Below are positions 22,990 through 34,789 of a stretch of 64,000 nt of DNA, one piece after another. The DNA is taken from positions 17,239,376-17,303,375 of the forward strand of contig OY726571.1 of assembly GCA_963383645.1 (NCBI GenBank). The letters are read 5' to 3'. Each line of letters opens with the position of its first letter. Positions within the stretch are counted from its first letter, which is position 1. This DNA is from Muscardinus avellanarius (taxonomy: Eukaryota > Chordata > Mammalia > Rodentia > Gliridae). Both the position numbers and the translations under genes were made by a program. The notes under the pieces were generated by a model. It was not told the DNA's origin and did no database searches. It worked only from the letters and a program-made list of their open reading frames with translations.

Positions 22990-24025
22990 CACGAAGAGGG
23001 CTTTCCCTGCACACACTCATTGGGGTGTCCAAGCACTTTCAAGAGAGTAAACAAAAGAGTATTTGTTTTAAGAAAAGGGTTTTATGTGGTTTAGATAATT
23101 TATATAAAGCAGTAAAATAAACCTGGACTACAGGAATTTTATCTCATCTGTAGCATTAGAATAAAAGTCAATAAAGCTGAAAGAAATAGAGAAGAGAGGA
23201 GACTGGATTAAATCTAGTTTGGATGATTCACCATGTCTCAAAATAAGGGAAAGCATAGCCACTGGGTTCACATCTTTGATCTGTCACCTACCAGGGTTTC
23301 ATATATTCTATATGAAAACAAAAGAGAGGTTACAGAAGCTTTTCAATTTCGGACACTGCCTCTGTGCAATTTGGTTCCCTTAGTTATCACTGATTTCCCA
23401 CTGGATGTGTATCAGCTCCACTAGAGTCTCATGTTAGAGAAGCTCAGAACAGTTCTCACCATGCAGCTTCTTGCTGACTACCAAGGTATGAAAGATGTTT
23501 GTACTGGAGATTCAATCATCTCCTTGGGTCGAAGAGGAGAGTGCGGCTTGGTGAAGGTATCTGATGTGCATTCCAAGTTCCTGCATTGCCAGTTTGATGT
23601 TCATGATCTCTTGGAAGAGAGTTTTACTCATCACAACCCCTTTTTCTTTCAAGTGTGGTGTCCATGATTCAGAAATGTATTATAATTTATATCTACATCT
23701 ATTTTTGTGTGGGCAAATGTTGTTGTAAATTGCAATGTAATATTTATAGTGTTTATCTTTATCCTATTGATGATAAAAATGGACAAATTGCAGAGAATCT
23801 GTTCATAAGATTAGAACATAATTACTGTGGACCCCATCACAATGTGTATCAATGTTATACATAACCAGAGACTCAATGGCAAACTCAGAGGCAAGAAGTT
23901 ACCTATACAATGACTATAGAGCTATCTACCAGCCTAGAGATAAAGGTGAACAGGGAAATTTTCAAGTTTAATTTTATCATGTAGATATACACTATATGCC
24001 TCAAACCTCTGAGCAACAAATTATA
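22990..24025. other. Unique DNA with short frames, no gene called
   Basis: Plus-strand frames at 23233-23424 (63 codons) and 23431-23667 (78 codons) follow each other closely and have ordinary amino-acid composition. I recognise no family. They could be a decayed retrocopy or chance. Confidence 0.35.
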
Positions 24026-24027
24026 AG

Positions 24028-24595
24028 TAAAAACAATATATCTATGTTCACAGCTGCACAATTCATAATTGCCAAATTATGGAACTAGTTGAGCTGTCCA
24101 TTAACAGATGTAAGGCTTACAAAATCATGCGATAGATACACAGTGAAATTCTACTTGGTCATAAAGAAGAACACATTTATGGCATTTTCAGGGAAATGGA
24201 AAGAATTGGAGAATATTATGCTAAGTGAAATTAGCCACAAAAAGCGAAAGGTCAGATGGTCTCCCTCATATGTGGAAGCTAGGGAGAAATGGGGACACAG
24301 GAGGGACTCCAGACAAAAGAGGAGAAGACTTAGTGGAGTGAAGGAGGGGATTTAACTGAGGAAGAAAGGAGGAAGGAGGAAGACTTGAAGAGAGAAGCAC
24401 CTCAATGGACATGATGTAATCCACACACTTGTCAGTGCCAATCAATGTGCTGATCACAGGAAGGTGGGGAGGGAGAGGGAGTGGGGTGGGGTCTGGGAGA
24501 GGGCTCAGCAAGCGCTGTGCACAAGTGTGTCTCTGTCACTCGCACTTCATCATGATGTAGGATTACAATGCACCAATAAAAAACAAGAGATAGAT
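24028..24595 (+). mobile_element. 5'-truncated L1, 3' end
   Basis: TTCACAGCTGCACAATTCAT, GAGAATATTATGCTAAGTGA, TCTCCCTCATATGTGGAAGC and ATTACAATGCACCAATAAAA are the final part of rodent L1 ORF2 and its 3'UTR. These are the reverse complement of the minus copies elsewhere in the window. It ends in a short A-rich tail. Confidence 0.88.
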
Positions 24596-24599
24596 TTTT

Positions 24600-25376
24600 A
24601 ATGACATGAGTCCAGCAAGTCAGACAAATTCCTTTTGCCCTAGCGTGTCAAATTTCAGTGCAGTCTTCATTTTTTCCTGCAGAGATCTGAACAGTTTTCA
24701 CAGATTGCCCAAATCTCCTGGTTGCTGAGGGATTGGTGAAACTATCTAAAGCAGCTAGTTAATATCCAAGATTGTTACAATTGTCTTTTTTAATGTGCTA
24801 TTTGATCATTTGATATTTTATTAGGGTACAGCCTAATTTGTTTTAACAAATATGCCCCCAAATACTGGAATCATTTAATTATGCTCACAAATACTATGGA
24901 TCAGGAATTTGAGTAGAACAGAGAGGAGCTGGTTTGCTTTGTCCCAAGCTATTTGGGGGCCTCAGCTGGGAAGACTTCAATGTTGGGAAAGGGGGAATTT
25001 AACTGGCTGGGACAGGAGAAGCCTGGGGGTTTCCTTATTGCTATGTCTGTACCTGGCAGGAGGACTTGTAGGCTCAGCTCAGCTGGAGCCAAACACCTAC
25101 CTGTGGCCTCTCCATGGACTTGGGTCCCACATGGCAGGGAAGCTAGGTTCAAGGTGGAGCATTCAGAGCTTGAGCCTTCTGTGAGAATCAGGTGGAAGTC
25201 ACTTGCTCTGTTCAGTATAGGCCTTTAAAATCACATTGCATCTTTCTGACATCACTACCGGCTAAGGAAGTCACAAACTCTTCCAAGGGAAGCACATAGA
25301 CTCTACCTATCAATTTCATGATTTAAAAGTATTACAGTGTGCTGAAGAAATGAATATCACATTCCTACAGCTCTGA
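24600..25376. other. Unique DNA, no gene seen
   Basis: Overlapping 91-codon frames at 24909-25228 lie on a GC-richer stretch. They have no recognisable motif. Confidence 0.4.
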
Positions 25377-25697
25377 CCAGCAGAGCCTAGGGAAGAAACA
25401 AACGAACGCCGACTCTGTTGATGAAGCTACTTCCTCTTTTAATGCTCCTTCTCAATAATAATAATGCCGCCGCTGCTGCTGCCAATGCGCACAGCAGGCA
25501 AATATATATCAGTCTCATAACCCCTCCCTCATCACTCCACCAACCCCAAGCTTCCCACAGCTAGGGCATGCGCATTTCTAACCCTCTCATAGGTGGGCTG
25601 GTGGTAGCATGAGGCGCTGCATCACTGATCATCCGTAGGGCGCCTGATAGGGCTCACTGCACAGGCTCAGGGCACCGCCAGCTAGCCAGCAGAGCCT
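25377..25697. repeat. GC-richer segment between 12-bp direct repeats
   Basis: CCAGCAGAGCCT occurs at 25377-25388 and again at 25686-25697, enclosing 297 bp richer in GC and CpG than the surroundings. The inside holds GCCGCCGCTGCTGCTGCC, two CATGCGCA/AATGCGCA motifs resembling half of the NRF1 site, and GGCGCC. Read on the minus strand it resembles the regulatory part of an LTR, but no TG...CA ends line up with the direct repeats. Identity is unresolved: a retroposed fragment, a decayed LTR, or a small regulatory element. Confidence 0.4.
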
Positions 25698-26669
25698 CCC
25701 ACCTGGCTCTGAACAACTTGTCTCTAGATAATACACGATAGAGAAATAAACTGCTGACTTTTTAAAAATTTACTGTTGGGGAGGTTATTTTGGGGTATGA
25801 TGGGGAGTTTTTTTGGTTGGTCTGTTTGTCTCTGAACAGTAGCAGCTTAGTTTTTAGCCAAACAAATATATCATAGACTACAGAAATCACTTCAGTTTTC
25901 TGTATTTATTTTAGCTTTGTGCTTAAAGATAACTTCTTAAAAAGCAAGACTAGATATTTTAGCAACTTAGGACTCGATGAGGCGGCGTCTATTTTGCTTA
26001 TTCTCATCTGATCTTGTTCAGCGAGTTCAACTTGGGCCACAATGCCTGGAGCAAAGAGGAGAGCAGAGGGCCAAGGAAAGAGAATCCAAGCAGGTCAGGC
26101 TCCCACTGTTCCTCTTACAGCTGTTCACTTTCCTCTTAAATGAGAAAAAGCATTATGGTTAGTTTTTGGAAATTTTCCTATTAACGTCATAAAACCCAGA
26201 GCCGTTCAGCAGCTGGAGATTAGAAGGAAATCCTCTCGTGCTGCCTACCCCGTGGTGTGTGGACTGATGGGGCCGCCTGTGTACTGTACGTGGGGTAACT
26301 AGGTGAGGACTCCGCATTCACCAGTCAACCTCCATGGCTCCCACTTGACCTCTGTCTTGAGATGCTGCAGACCTTGCTAACATTCAGCATACTCAGGCTT
26401 ATTGTTTGGACATTTGTAGGCATTTTTTGATTCCTTCTAAGGTTCTCTTATGTATGATAAAATAATGTTTGATTAGTCATTGACTTGAGTAAAGGATAGT
26501 ATTGGTAACTGGAGCTTGACAACATAAAATATTTTCACTTCAAAAACTGTCAATCAATATATTTTTAAATTATTAAAACACAATTTCCACTTGGGACCTA
26601 AGTCCAGTGACCCTTGCCCTAAACCTACCTGGAATAGACCCATCTAGAGCTCAGTTTAGAAGGCACAAA
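25698..26669. other. Unique DNA, no gene seen
   Basis: No repeat or exon recognised. The block near 26160-26330 is moderately GC-rich. Confidence 0.4.
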
Positions 26670-26839
26670 TTGCTGGATACGGAGACACACATCATTAAAC
26701 CCAGTACTTGGGAGGCCGAGACAGGAGGATCATAGGATTGAGGCCAGCCTCATTAATGTGCTGAGACCCAGTTTCAAAATAATAAATAAAAAGGCTGGGG
26801 GTATGGCTTAGAGGTAGAATCCACCCTGGATGCAATAAC

Positions 26840-26886
<47 letters not shown>
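26670..26886 (+). mobile_element. Dimeric SINE with (CA)n tail
   Basis: GTACTTGGGAGGCCGAGACA, CAGTTTCAAAATAATAAATA and GGCTGGGGGTATGGCTTAGA identify the SINE. The terminal CA run begins at about 26843 and is the 3' tail. A 188-codon minus-strand frame (26774-27340) is generated by this repeat and is not a gene. Confidence 0.88.
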
Positions 26887-26888
<2 letters not shown>

Positions 26889-28105
26889 GAGCCACTCCGT
26901 AAGCAAGTTATCTCAGGAAGGAAAGACCACCAAAGAGCATAAGCCAGTTTGGGTGTTTTGGAATACAATTCTCTGACTTTTCTTTGTCCCATCTTTGTGA
27001 ATTCATATGTGAGTCCACAGCAGAGACTCAACTTGTCTCTGACCTTCCTAGATGTCTTCTCACTAACTCTCCGTCTCTCAGTGCCTCTTGGCGCTCCATC
27101 TGGCACCCCACACTGCATTGCAAATCTGCCTTCCCTGACAGTCCCTCCAGCCTCTGCCTTGCATAAAAACCCTGATCTGACTTGCCATTCACTTGTCTTT
27201 GTCTCCATAAAAAGAGAATTATCTTTCCAATAAAAACGGGAAAAAAGATGTAAGCATTCGGGTTTCAAACAGGAGGCAAAGCCAGCAGGACTGACAGGTG
27301 CATCCTTTATGCTGGGCATCTGAGGTTGCTGCCTGGACACCAGTGGACATCACTATCTCCCACACAGCAATTAAAAAGCAATAAATCTAACCTGTCAAAT
27401 ACAGGTAAGAACATTTAAATAAAAATTCTGGTTTGGCCATAGAAAGTTTTCAATGTTTTTTTTTTTTTTTAATGCCAAATTATTTACTGCTCTTTTTCTG
27501 ATGCCTAATTTTTGGTTAGTATCCTAAGCATGTGCCTGTCTTGCTATTGGGTGATCCAGGCTAGCTTTATTACTGGTTTCTTTGGAGGGGAGACAGAAAA
27601 CTCAGCCAGGACAATCTTCATGAGAAGAAAAGTATGGCGGGCACCAAAGACTACTAGGAGAGCCAGTTTATCCAGCACACTTAGAAACCTGTCCACAGTC
27701 TTCTGGTGCTATACTGGAAGGATTTATGAAGACTCGAGCTTCTCCAGAGCTTTATAGGGAAAAGGGGAAAATGGGTTATACTAATAATTGTCATTATTTC
27801 CATGTCAATTTTTGTGTCAATGTGATATAAATGTGCATAAAATACGTGTGATAGAAGATAGCATATATTGCAAATAATCAAGTCTTGATGACTGAAAGTC
27901 TTGAAGTATTATAATCAGAAATCTTTATAATAAATTAGCATGAACGTATAAAAAAAGAATATGGAGGCAATTAGATTTAAGGTACAAAGTGTCATACTGC
28001 CTTGGAAGTTATTTTCTCCTATTCAATTTTTTATCATTTGGCTTTTAGTCTTGTTATTCATGGAAACCAACAATATTTCTGTGTTTGCTAATCATTATTT
28101 TAAGG
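26887..28105. other. Unique DNA, no gene seen
   Basis: GC-richer block at 27000-27190 with no recognisable exon boundaries. A T run of 14 is at about 27457. Confidence 0.4.
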
Positions 28106-28109
28106 CCTA

Positions 28110-28215
28110 TATTAATCTTTCTGTTTAAGTCAACAAACATGTATTAAACATTTACAATGTGTCAGGAAAAAATTGGAATACAGAGATACGTAACATATAA
28201 TCTCTGTCTTTCAAA
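28110..28215 (-). repeat. L2 3' end relic, reverse
   Basis: TCAACAAACATGTATTAAAC, CATTTACAATGTGTCAGG and TCTCTGTCTTTCAAAACCTC follow the reverse-complemented L2 3' end. Confidence 0.7.
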
Positions 28216-29110
28216 ACCTCATAATTTCACAATGAGAATATATGTGTGTATACAGGAACATATGTGTAAAGTTACACACAAAATTACAGACAACATGTTT
28301 AAGCTGTGTCCTGCATAATAGAGTAGCAGCATACAAAAGTTTCGGTGTAAAATTGTTGCTAAAAGTAGTAGTAATTTGTATGTCCTGGGGGAAAATAGAA
28401 GTTAGCAAGCAATTAGATACAGGTTTGGCTCCAACAGAAGTTAACAGGTGCTGAAGAACAGGTTGAGATTATGAACAATCTGATAGAGATATAGGTACAC
28501 GTGGCTGAGTGAGCCTTAGTGTGGCTAATGCGAAGGGTGCGTGTACAACCGGGGAAGGAGGTCTAGAAGGGCGATGGTAGTTTGAACTCAGTCGTGAAAG
28601 TGTGAGGAATTGCCAAAGACATGAAGCAAATGAGTAGCAAGCTAGGGCTGTCATGTTCCAAAATTTGACCGGCAGCTAATTAGAAGGTAGATTGAAAATT
28701 TTAACACTATTAAAGAAGTCTGTTCAAATGACAAGAGTTTCATGTAAGAAAAGGAAAAAATGAAGTGTTTCAGAGGTAGTGTTTGGGGGAAAAGAGAGAA
28801 AACTAAGAGATTCTGTATGTATGTAATTGGTCACTGCACTGGCTGAGACAAGGAAAAGTAAGAAGAAAAGCAGATTTGGGTTTGTATGCAAGACTGGTGG
28901 AGCAGTCCATAGAAGGTATATCTGAGAGGCCCATGTAGAGATAGCCAAGAGACATTTAGAAATTTTATAGAGAGCACCTTCTTGTACGATGTATTCATCT
29001 GTTATCAGAATGTAAAATTTTCTTACCCCTTGTTTTGTTGAGGATAAAACACCATGTTGTATTTTTATAGTATGAGTAAAAACTGTGTAAATGGTATCAT
29101 AATTAAAAAG
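28216..29110. other. Unique DNA, possibly decayed L2
   Basis: Purine-rich text between 28400 and 28960 vaguely resembles the reverse L2 body (GGAAGGAGGTCTAGAAGG, GATAGCCAAGAGACATTTAG) but is too diverged for a call. Confidence 0.3.
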
Positions 29111-29114
29111 TCAA

Positions 29115-29295
29115 TTTTATTTTATTTTATTTATTTATTTATTTTTATTGGTGCACTGTATTCATACATCATAGTGGGATACAAACTTTTGTAGACATAC
29201 ATGCACACATCGCCCAGTCAGCCCCCACCCGATCCCCACCCCGTTCCCTCCCCATCCCTCCCTCCCATGCTTGGCTTAGTGGTTGACATCTAGTA
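29115..29295 (-). mobile_element. L1 3'UTR fragment, reverse
   Basis: TTTTTATTGGTGCACTGTAT, GACATACATGCACACATCGC, CCCTCCCATGCTTGGCTTAG closely parallel the fragment at 5690-5870, so the two are the same L1 subfamily. Confidence 0.85.
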
Positions 29296-29479
29296 TTATA
29301 GCAATTTATCCAAAATTAAAAATGATAATCTCACATAACAGTTTCATTTGTCTGATACCAAGCTTTTGATGACTTAAAGATAACATTTCAATATTTCTTT
29401 TTACTTTCTTTCTTACCAGAGAATATTTTTTTTCTATTTTTTTAGGTGAAACTATCATATATTTATATATTTATTTTTC

Positions 29480-29655
29480 AGAAAAAAACTCTATCCTAAT
29501 ATGGAATATGGACTCTAGATACCCAAAATGATCTTGAAAAAGAACAAAGCTAGAAGATATTTTCTGATTTCAAACCATATAAAGCTACAATAATTGAAAC
29601 AGTGTAGTACTATTCTAAAGGCAGATATATAAACCATATAATTTTAGAAGTGAAA
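29480..29655 (+). mobile_element. Old L1 ORF2 fragment
   Basis: ATCTTGAAAAAGAACAAAGC, TTTCTGATTTCAAACCATAT and AAAGCTACAATAATTGAAAC match the ORF2 stretch ending in the conserved alanine-valine/threonine-rich segment seen at about 60690-60790. It is diverged and without an open frame. Confidence 0.7.
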
Positions 29656-29659
29656 AGTG

Positions 29660-29882
29660 AAGCAGGGCTTGGTGGTGCATGGTTGTAATCCCTGCGCTTG
29701 GGAGGCTGAGACAGGAGGATCACACGGGTTCGAAGCCAGCCTCAGCTACTTAGTGAGGCTTTCAGCAACTTAGTGAGACCCTGTTTCCAAATAAAATATG
29801 AAAAAGATCTGGGAGTATAGCCTGGAGGTAGAAAGCCTCTGGGTTCCACCCCCAGTACCACCAAAAAAAAAAAAAAAAAAAA
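29660..29882 (+). mobile_element. Dimeric SINE, full-length second subfamily, with TSD
   Basis: CAGGGCTTGGTGGTGCATGG to CCCCCAGTACCACC with a pure A tail. It keeps the unshortened left half (CAGCTACTTAGTGAGGCTTT) with the subfamily's TCCAAATAAAATATG linker. The flanking duplicate is AGTGAAAAGTGA / AGTGAAAAGCGA (29649 and 29882). Confidence 0.92.
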
Positions 29883-29933
29883 GTGAAAAGCGAAAAAGCA
29901 ATGGACAATGGATTCTTCAATAGCCATTTTTAA

Positions 29934-31221
29934 TGCTTTTGTTGGTGCATTTTAAAAATGTTTTTATTGGGGTATTCTGGTCTCACAGTGATAGGGACAC
30001 ACATGCACACAGCACTGGGTGGGCTTTCTCCAGCAGCTTTCTCCCCACTCCCCCTTCCCCATACTGGGTATTGGAACTGACACTGGTTTTCTCTCATCAT
30101 TAGTGCATGATGGCAGTGATTCCCTCGTTGATCCTCCCTCCCCTGCTTCTTCCCCTAATCGACCTCCCTGGCTCCACTAGAGTTTCTCCATTAGCTCTAG
30201 TCGCTCTGGTATCCCAATTAATTTCTTCCTAGCTTCCGTATGTGAGAGAAAACATATGACCTTTGCTTTTTATTGACTGGCTAATCCACTTGTTGAGGGC
30301 CATTTTAGAATGCACACTCAAAATTACCTTAGACCAACACAGCTTGAATACAGTATTTGGCTGGGTGGAATCCATCCACAAGCAGACATTCCAGGGGACC
30401 TGGTATAATCTTTATGGTGCAGTTTTCGATGTTGTCTCCACCCAGTAATGTCTAATTTCTTCTTTTTCCAAGCTGGTCACTTGCCTGCCTCACTGAGCTT
30501 CTTTATTGTAACCCATGACAATTGTTAGCTTTTGTGTTTAATTAACTTTTACGATGCCTTGCATAAAGTTTCTATAAAAATAAGGCCCTGGCTGCAGAAG
30601 ACCAGGAGAATTATAGTCTATCGCCTCTTCTACCTCACAATTATTAAATTATCTTAAAATTGTTGTATCATGCTGTGTGCCATTGTTGTTCAAGAAGACT
30701 GTTGTCATGAAGCTGCCTTAAGTAGTTACCTTTTGTGGCAGGAGCCACAGAATAATTTTCAGGGAGCTGAACGAAGCAGCGACTTTCTGGGGCGGGACCA
30801 CAGAACAAGCAGCTTCCGCTAGAGCTGACAATACTCAGTTAACATCATGTTCTCCAGGTCCACTCATTTTCCTACTAATAACATAATTTTGCCTTCCTTG
30901 ATTGCTGAGTGGAATTTCATTGTGTGTGTATCCCATAATCTCGCAATCCATCCAACTGTTGATGGATTCCTAGTGGTTCCATAATTTATCTCTTTTGAAT
31001 TGTTCTGCTATAAGCATGGATATGCATATTTTACTGTAGTTCTCTGATTTTAGTCCCTTTGGAAAGATACCCAGGAATGATACAGCTAGGTCATATGGTG
31101 GATTCATTCCCAATTTGCTGAGGAATATCCACTCTGATCTCCATAGTGGTCACATTAATTTGCAATCCCAACAGTGTAGAAGAGTTTCTATTTCCCCACA
31201 TCCTCACCAACATTTATTCAG
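29934..31221 (-). mobile_element. 5'-truncated L1, reverse, with 13-bp TSD and nested LTR
   Basis: The L1 3'UTR and ORF2 C-terminal part read on the minus strand (29934-30290 and 30831-31221). Landmarks are GGCAGTGATTCCCTCGTTGA, CATCATGTTCTCCAGGTC, GGAAAGATACCCAGGAATGA and CCCACATCCTCACCAACATT. TAGCCATTTTTAA is duplicated exactly at 29921-29933 and 31222-31234. The 540 bp between the two parts are an LTR candidate. Confidence 0.9.
30291..30830 (+). mobile_element. Solo-LTR candidate inside L1
   Basis: The segment cleanly interrupts recognisable L1 text. It begins TGTTGAGGGCCATTTTAGAA and ends CTAGAGCTGACA, so it has the TG...CA termini of a retroviral LTR. TCTATAAAAATAAGGCCC at about 30571 is a TATA-like promoter motif. 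No internal retroviral genes or second LTR are visible, which fits a solo LTR left by recombination. Flanking hexamers ATCCAC/ATACTC are only similar, so the target duplication is not secure. Strand is inferred from the TATA position. The family (ERVK-like by its TGTTG start) is a guess. Confidence 0.65.
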
Positions 31222-31344
31222 TAGCCATTTTTAAACACAGTATTTCCTTAGAGAGATATTTTCAAGTTTTATATGTAAATTGCTAAAAAGCAATATAAGA
31301 TTGACATTAAGAGTGTTTGTGCAAATGACCTGATCGCTTTACCC

Positions 31345-31545
31345 TCGGTTTTCCCTCTCCATGGCTGTGTGATTTTGAACAAATTATTTAGCTCTCTGTC
31401 TTTTGTGACCTCATGTGTAAAATGAAGATGATAATTTGGGGATAACTAACTGTATAGCATTTTTGTAAGAATAAAATGTGCTATTACAAGTTAAACATTT
31501 TGAAGAGTTTGACCTATAAAAAGTGTTCAATGAACATTATTTTGA
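31345..31545 (+). repeat. MIR relic
   Basis: GTGATTTTGAACAAATTATT, TCATGTGTAAAATGAAGATG and GTTCAATGAACATTA follow the MIR 3' two-thirds. Confidence 0.75.
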
Positions 31546-31755
31546 CATATGCTCTTTAAAATAGCTGGAAGAGTGATTTCGTTTTCTTTTATATATAGAG
31601 CAAGTGAACCCAAAGTTGGTACATGACCTAAGTAAAAATATTCATTTTTAAAATATGCATTTTAAAAGGAGTTTGGAACAAGGTGAATATATGCATTTTT
31701 TTTTCTAGAAAAATAGAAGTCTTTTTCAGCATCAAGGAAAATGATAGCACTTTCC

Positions 31756-31952
31756 TGTGGTAATAGAGATTGAACCCAGAGCCATTCTACCCCTGAGGTA
31801 TACCCCCAACCTTATTTTATTTTTTTATTTGGAAACAGGGTCTCACTAAGTTGATGAGAATCTTACTACCTGCTGAGGCTGTCCTCAAACCTGCAACCCT
31901 CCTGTCTCAGCCCCCCAGGTACTGGATTATAAGCATGTACCACCATGCCCAC
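31756..31952 (-). mobile_element. Dimeric SINE, reverse
   Basis: GAGATTGAACCCAGAGCCAT, TTTGGAAACAGGGTCTCACT and AAGCATGTACCACCATGCCC. Moderately diverged. Confidence 0.88.
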
Positions 31953-32410
31953 TGCATATTTAATATGTGTTAAGTGTATTCAGTTGGGGCAATCTAAGTG
32001 CTTGCTTGGTATTACAAAGGACAATCAGCCATCAGTCTGGTTTTTCCTGGCAATGCTGATACAGTCCTGGCCTCGCTAAAGCAACCAGATAGAGGCCAAA
32101 ACAGAGAGGTCATAAAGCTGGAAACAGAAATAATCTTGACTCCAGCACAATAAGCCTTTGCTGCAAGAAACCGAGCGAAGTATTTATTTTTTGGAGCTTC
32201 TTCGTGATGCATTCTGAAGCAGAGCAAATTCGCTTTGGAGCATCAGCTCACTGTGTTCAAAAGAAGATGTGGGTGGAATCCAGCAGAGTCAGAGGGAGGG
32301 AAAGGGAATTTCAGAAACCGAGAGGATTAAAAACAAAAGGTGTCAGATCAGAAGTTTAAAAAAAAAATAGAGAAATAGTACCCCAACCTCTCCCTCCACT
32401 TTCCTCCTCA
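31953..32410. other. Unique DNA, no gene seen
   Basis: Not a recognised repeat. The 71-codon minus-strand frame at 32012-32227 has no recognisable domain. Confidence 0.4.
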
Positions 32411-32425
32411 AAATAAATCCCTCTC

Positions 32426-32649
32426 AGCTGGGCGTGGTGGTGGATGCTTATAATCCCAATAGTTGGGAGGCTGAGACAGAAGGATCTGGGTTAGGCCAGC
32501 CTCCTCTACTTAGTGAGGCCCTCTGCAACTTAGTGAGATACTGTTTCAAAATAAAGAGTGAAAAACTGGGCTAGGGTTGTAGCTCAGAGATAGATGGCCC
32601 TGGGTTCAATCCCCAGCACCACATACACAAAACAATAATAATAATAAGT
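32426..32649 (+). mobile_element. Dimeric SINE with exact 15-bp TSD
   Basis: AGCTGGGCGTGGTGGTGGAT to CAATCCCCAGCACCACATAC and an AATAAT tail. AAATAAATCCCTCTC is repeated exactly at 32411-32425 and 32650-32664, which fixes both ends. Confidence 0.96.
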
Positions 32650-32896
32650 AAATAAATCCCTCTCTGTGTATCTCCTGTTCAAGGAAAGAAACAGAACTGT
32701 GAGGTCATTTAGGAGAGGGTCATATGACCCCTGCTATGTGATGTTCAGTTCAGCTTCCCAACTACAAAAGTGACCTGATTCTCTCAACTTTCTAGATATT
32801 TGCATGCATCCCTTTAAACAGTCAACGATTCTTTCTGATGGCTTTATGTCTGAGATTATAGTCTTCTTGAAATAGCACCATTAAAATTATGTGTTT

Positions 32897-33083
32897 ATTT
32901 TATCTTTTTGTGGTACTGCAGATTGAATCCAGGGGCATTCTGCTACTGAATTATACCTTCAGACCTCTTTATTTTTTTATTTTGAAACAAGATCTTGCTA
33001 AGTTGCTGAGATTGGCCTCAGACTTTCCATCCTCCTGTGTCAGCCTCCCAAGCACTGGGATTACAGGTGTCACCGTGTCCAGC
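32897..33083 (-). mobile_element. Dimeric SINE with exact 14-bp TSD, reverse
   Basis: Reverse copy, GTGGTACTGCAGATTGAATC to CACCGTGTCCAGC. AAAATTATGTGTTT is repeated exactly at 32883-32896 and 33084-33097. Confidence 0.95.
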
Positions 33084-33099
33084 AAAATTATGTGTTTTT

Positions 33100-34491
33100 C
33101 AATATACCAAGGCAGCCCTTTATGTCATTTTCTCTTCTATATTAGTATATATTATTCATTTGGAAGATTCATTCCTGAATGAAGCTTTACTAAACAATAT
33201 GAAAAAAAGAGTGACAAAGTACAATGTCAGTGGCATGAAAGGGAAATATGTGAGCTAATACTGAAGGCATATTGCAGCCCATTGGATATAACTTCCTTTC
33301 TAACATACAACAGTGTGATCATCTTTTGAAGGAAACAGCATGAAAGCAACAACAGGAAAACCAAACCCACCAAGTAGCACATTTTGCTCCTAGGAAACCA
33401 CCCACACTTCTCAATTTGGAAATACCGCCTTAGGGCACTTTTTGCCAACTACAATTTATCCTTCTCTGTTGTTCACATATTCAAAGAAATTTTTTTTCCT
33501 TTATATTTTAGGGGAAATTTTTCATTTAAGAAACATTCCCTGGGTCTAGCCTATAGTCTAATACATTTTTAATTGGGAAAATAAAAACTCAGTATTTATT
33601 ACTCTTGGTTTCTTTTTTTGTTTTGTTTTCTAACTTAACTTTTATTTATTTTTTAAGATTTTATTTGGTTTAAGTGGAGACAGATAATAACAGCCTTGGC
33701 TGCCAGGTTGCTGTGTCCTCAGGTTGGATAATACGTCCTAATTCAGATTCTAAACAATAGAATGAGAAGAGCTAAGACCAGGCATTCATCTCCGGTCCAC
33801 GCCCTGATGGAGTGGAAAGCAGAGGGTCACATACTAAAAACATAGCATCTTTCAGGAAAGCGTGCCTACAGGCTGAAAGGATGCCTTCAAAATTATCTAC
33901 TTCAAACTTTAGCAGGGCTTATTTAGCAACAGCATAAGGATTTTGGGAAAATAAAAATTGTTTGGAAGAGATATATTTGTGATGTGATTGAAAGGGAGAG
34001 AAAAAGAGTTGTTGCATTTGCTGTCCAGGGTTGAGAATGGGTATGGTGACAATGACAAAATGGAAACTCCAAAGCTATTTCATCTCAGTGGTAGGCTAGT
34101 TAGATTTTCTGTTATCCCTGGTCAAGGAAAGACAGACTAGCTTTGATAATACCATCCTCTCACAAGGTTATTGCAATCTGAAGTAGAAAAGAAAAACGGT
34201 GGTTTTGAGTAACTATGTTTTACTGAAATTTGCTGAGCTTTCCTGAACATGAGCAAGAAAAAAAATGCCATGATTAGTTTCCTGTAACTTCTCAAGCAGC
34301 ACTAGTTATAAGATGAGACCGATATTTTATATGTCCCCCAAATGCTCATTTCTTAAAGGTGGGCCTATAGTAATAAGAGCATAAATTTTGTTTTTATTAA
34401 ACATGATTATTATATTAGTTGTAATATTATATTTTTAATACTGATATATAAAAGAGAAGAAAGAAAATATTTTATGCTTAGCCATTATATA
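33100..34491. other. 1.4 kb of unique DNA, no gene seen
   Basis: No repeat or exon recognised. Low repeat content makes it a candidate for conserved noncoding sequence, which cannot be judged from one genome. Confidence 0.4.
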
Positions 34492-34678
34492 TTTTCTTGT
34501 ACTGGGGAATGAACCCAGGGACATGCTACCTCTGAGCTATACTCTCAGACAATTTTTTAGTGTTATTTTTTAAATTTTAAAAAGGACCTAAGTTGCTGAG
34601 GCTAGTCTTGAACCTGTGACTATCCTGCCTCAGCCTCCCAAGTATTAGGATTTCGGGTGCATACCACCATGCCCAGCA
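34492..34678 (-). mobile_element. Dimeric SINE, reverse
   Basis: TGTACTGGGGAATGAACCCA, CAGCCTCCCAAGTATTAGGA and CATACCACCATGCCCAGCAC. The linker part is diverged. Confidence 0.88.
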
Positions 34679-34789
34679 CCTATTACTTTTAAATAAACTT
34701 TTTAAATTATGGTCAACATAATTTATGATCTATAATAATATAAAACAAGCTTATTCTAAAGTTTACTTTAAAAAGTAAAGGGCTTAGAA

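Noticed and set aside
26774..27340. 188-codon minus-strand frame, the longest single-exon host-like frame apart from L1
   Set aside because: Its C-terminal third is a translated (CA)n microsatellite and SINE, and the rest has no recognisable domain or splice context.
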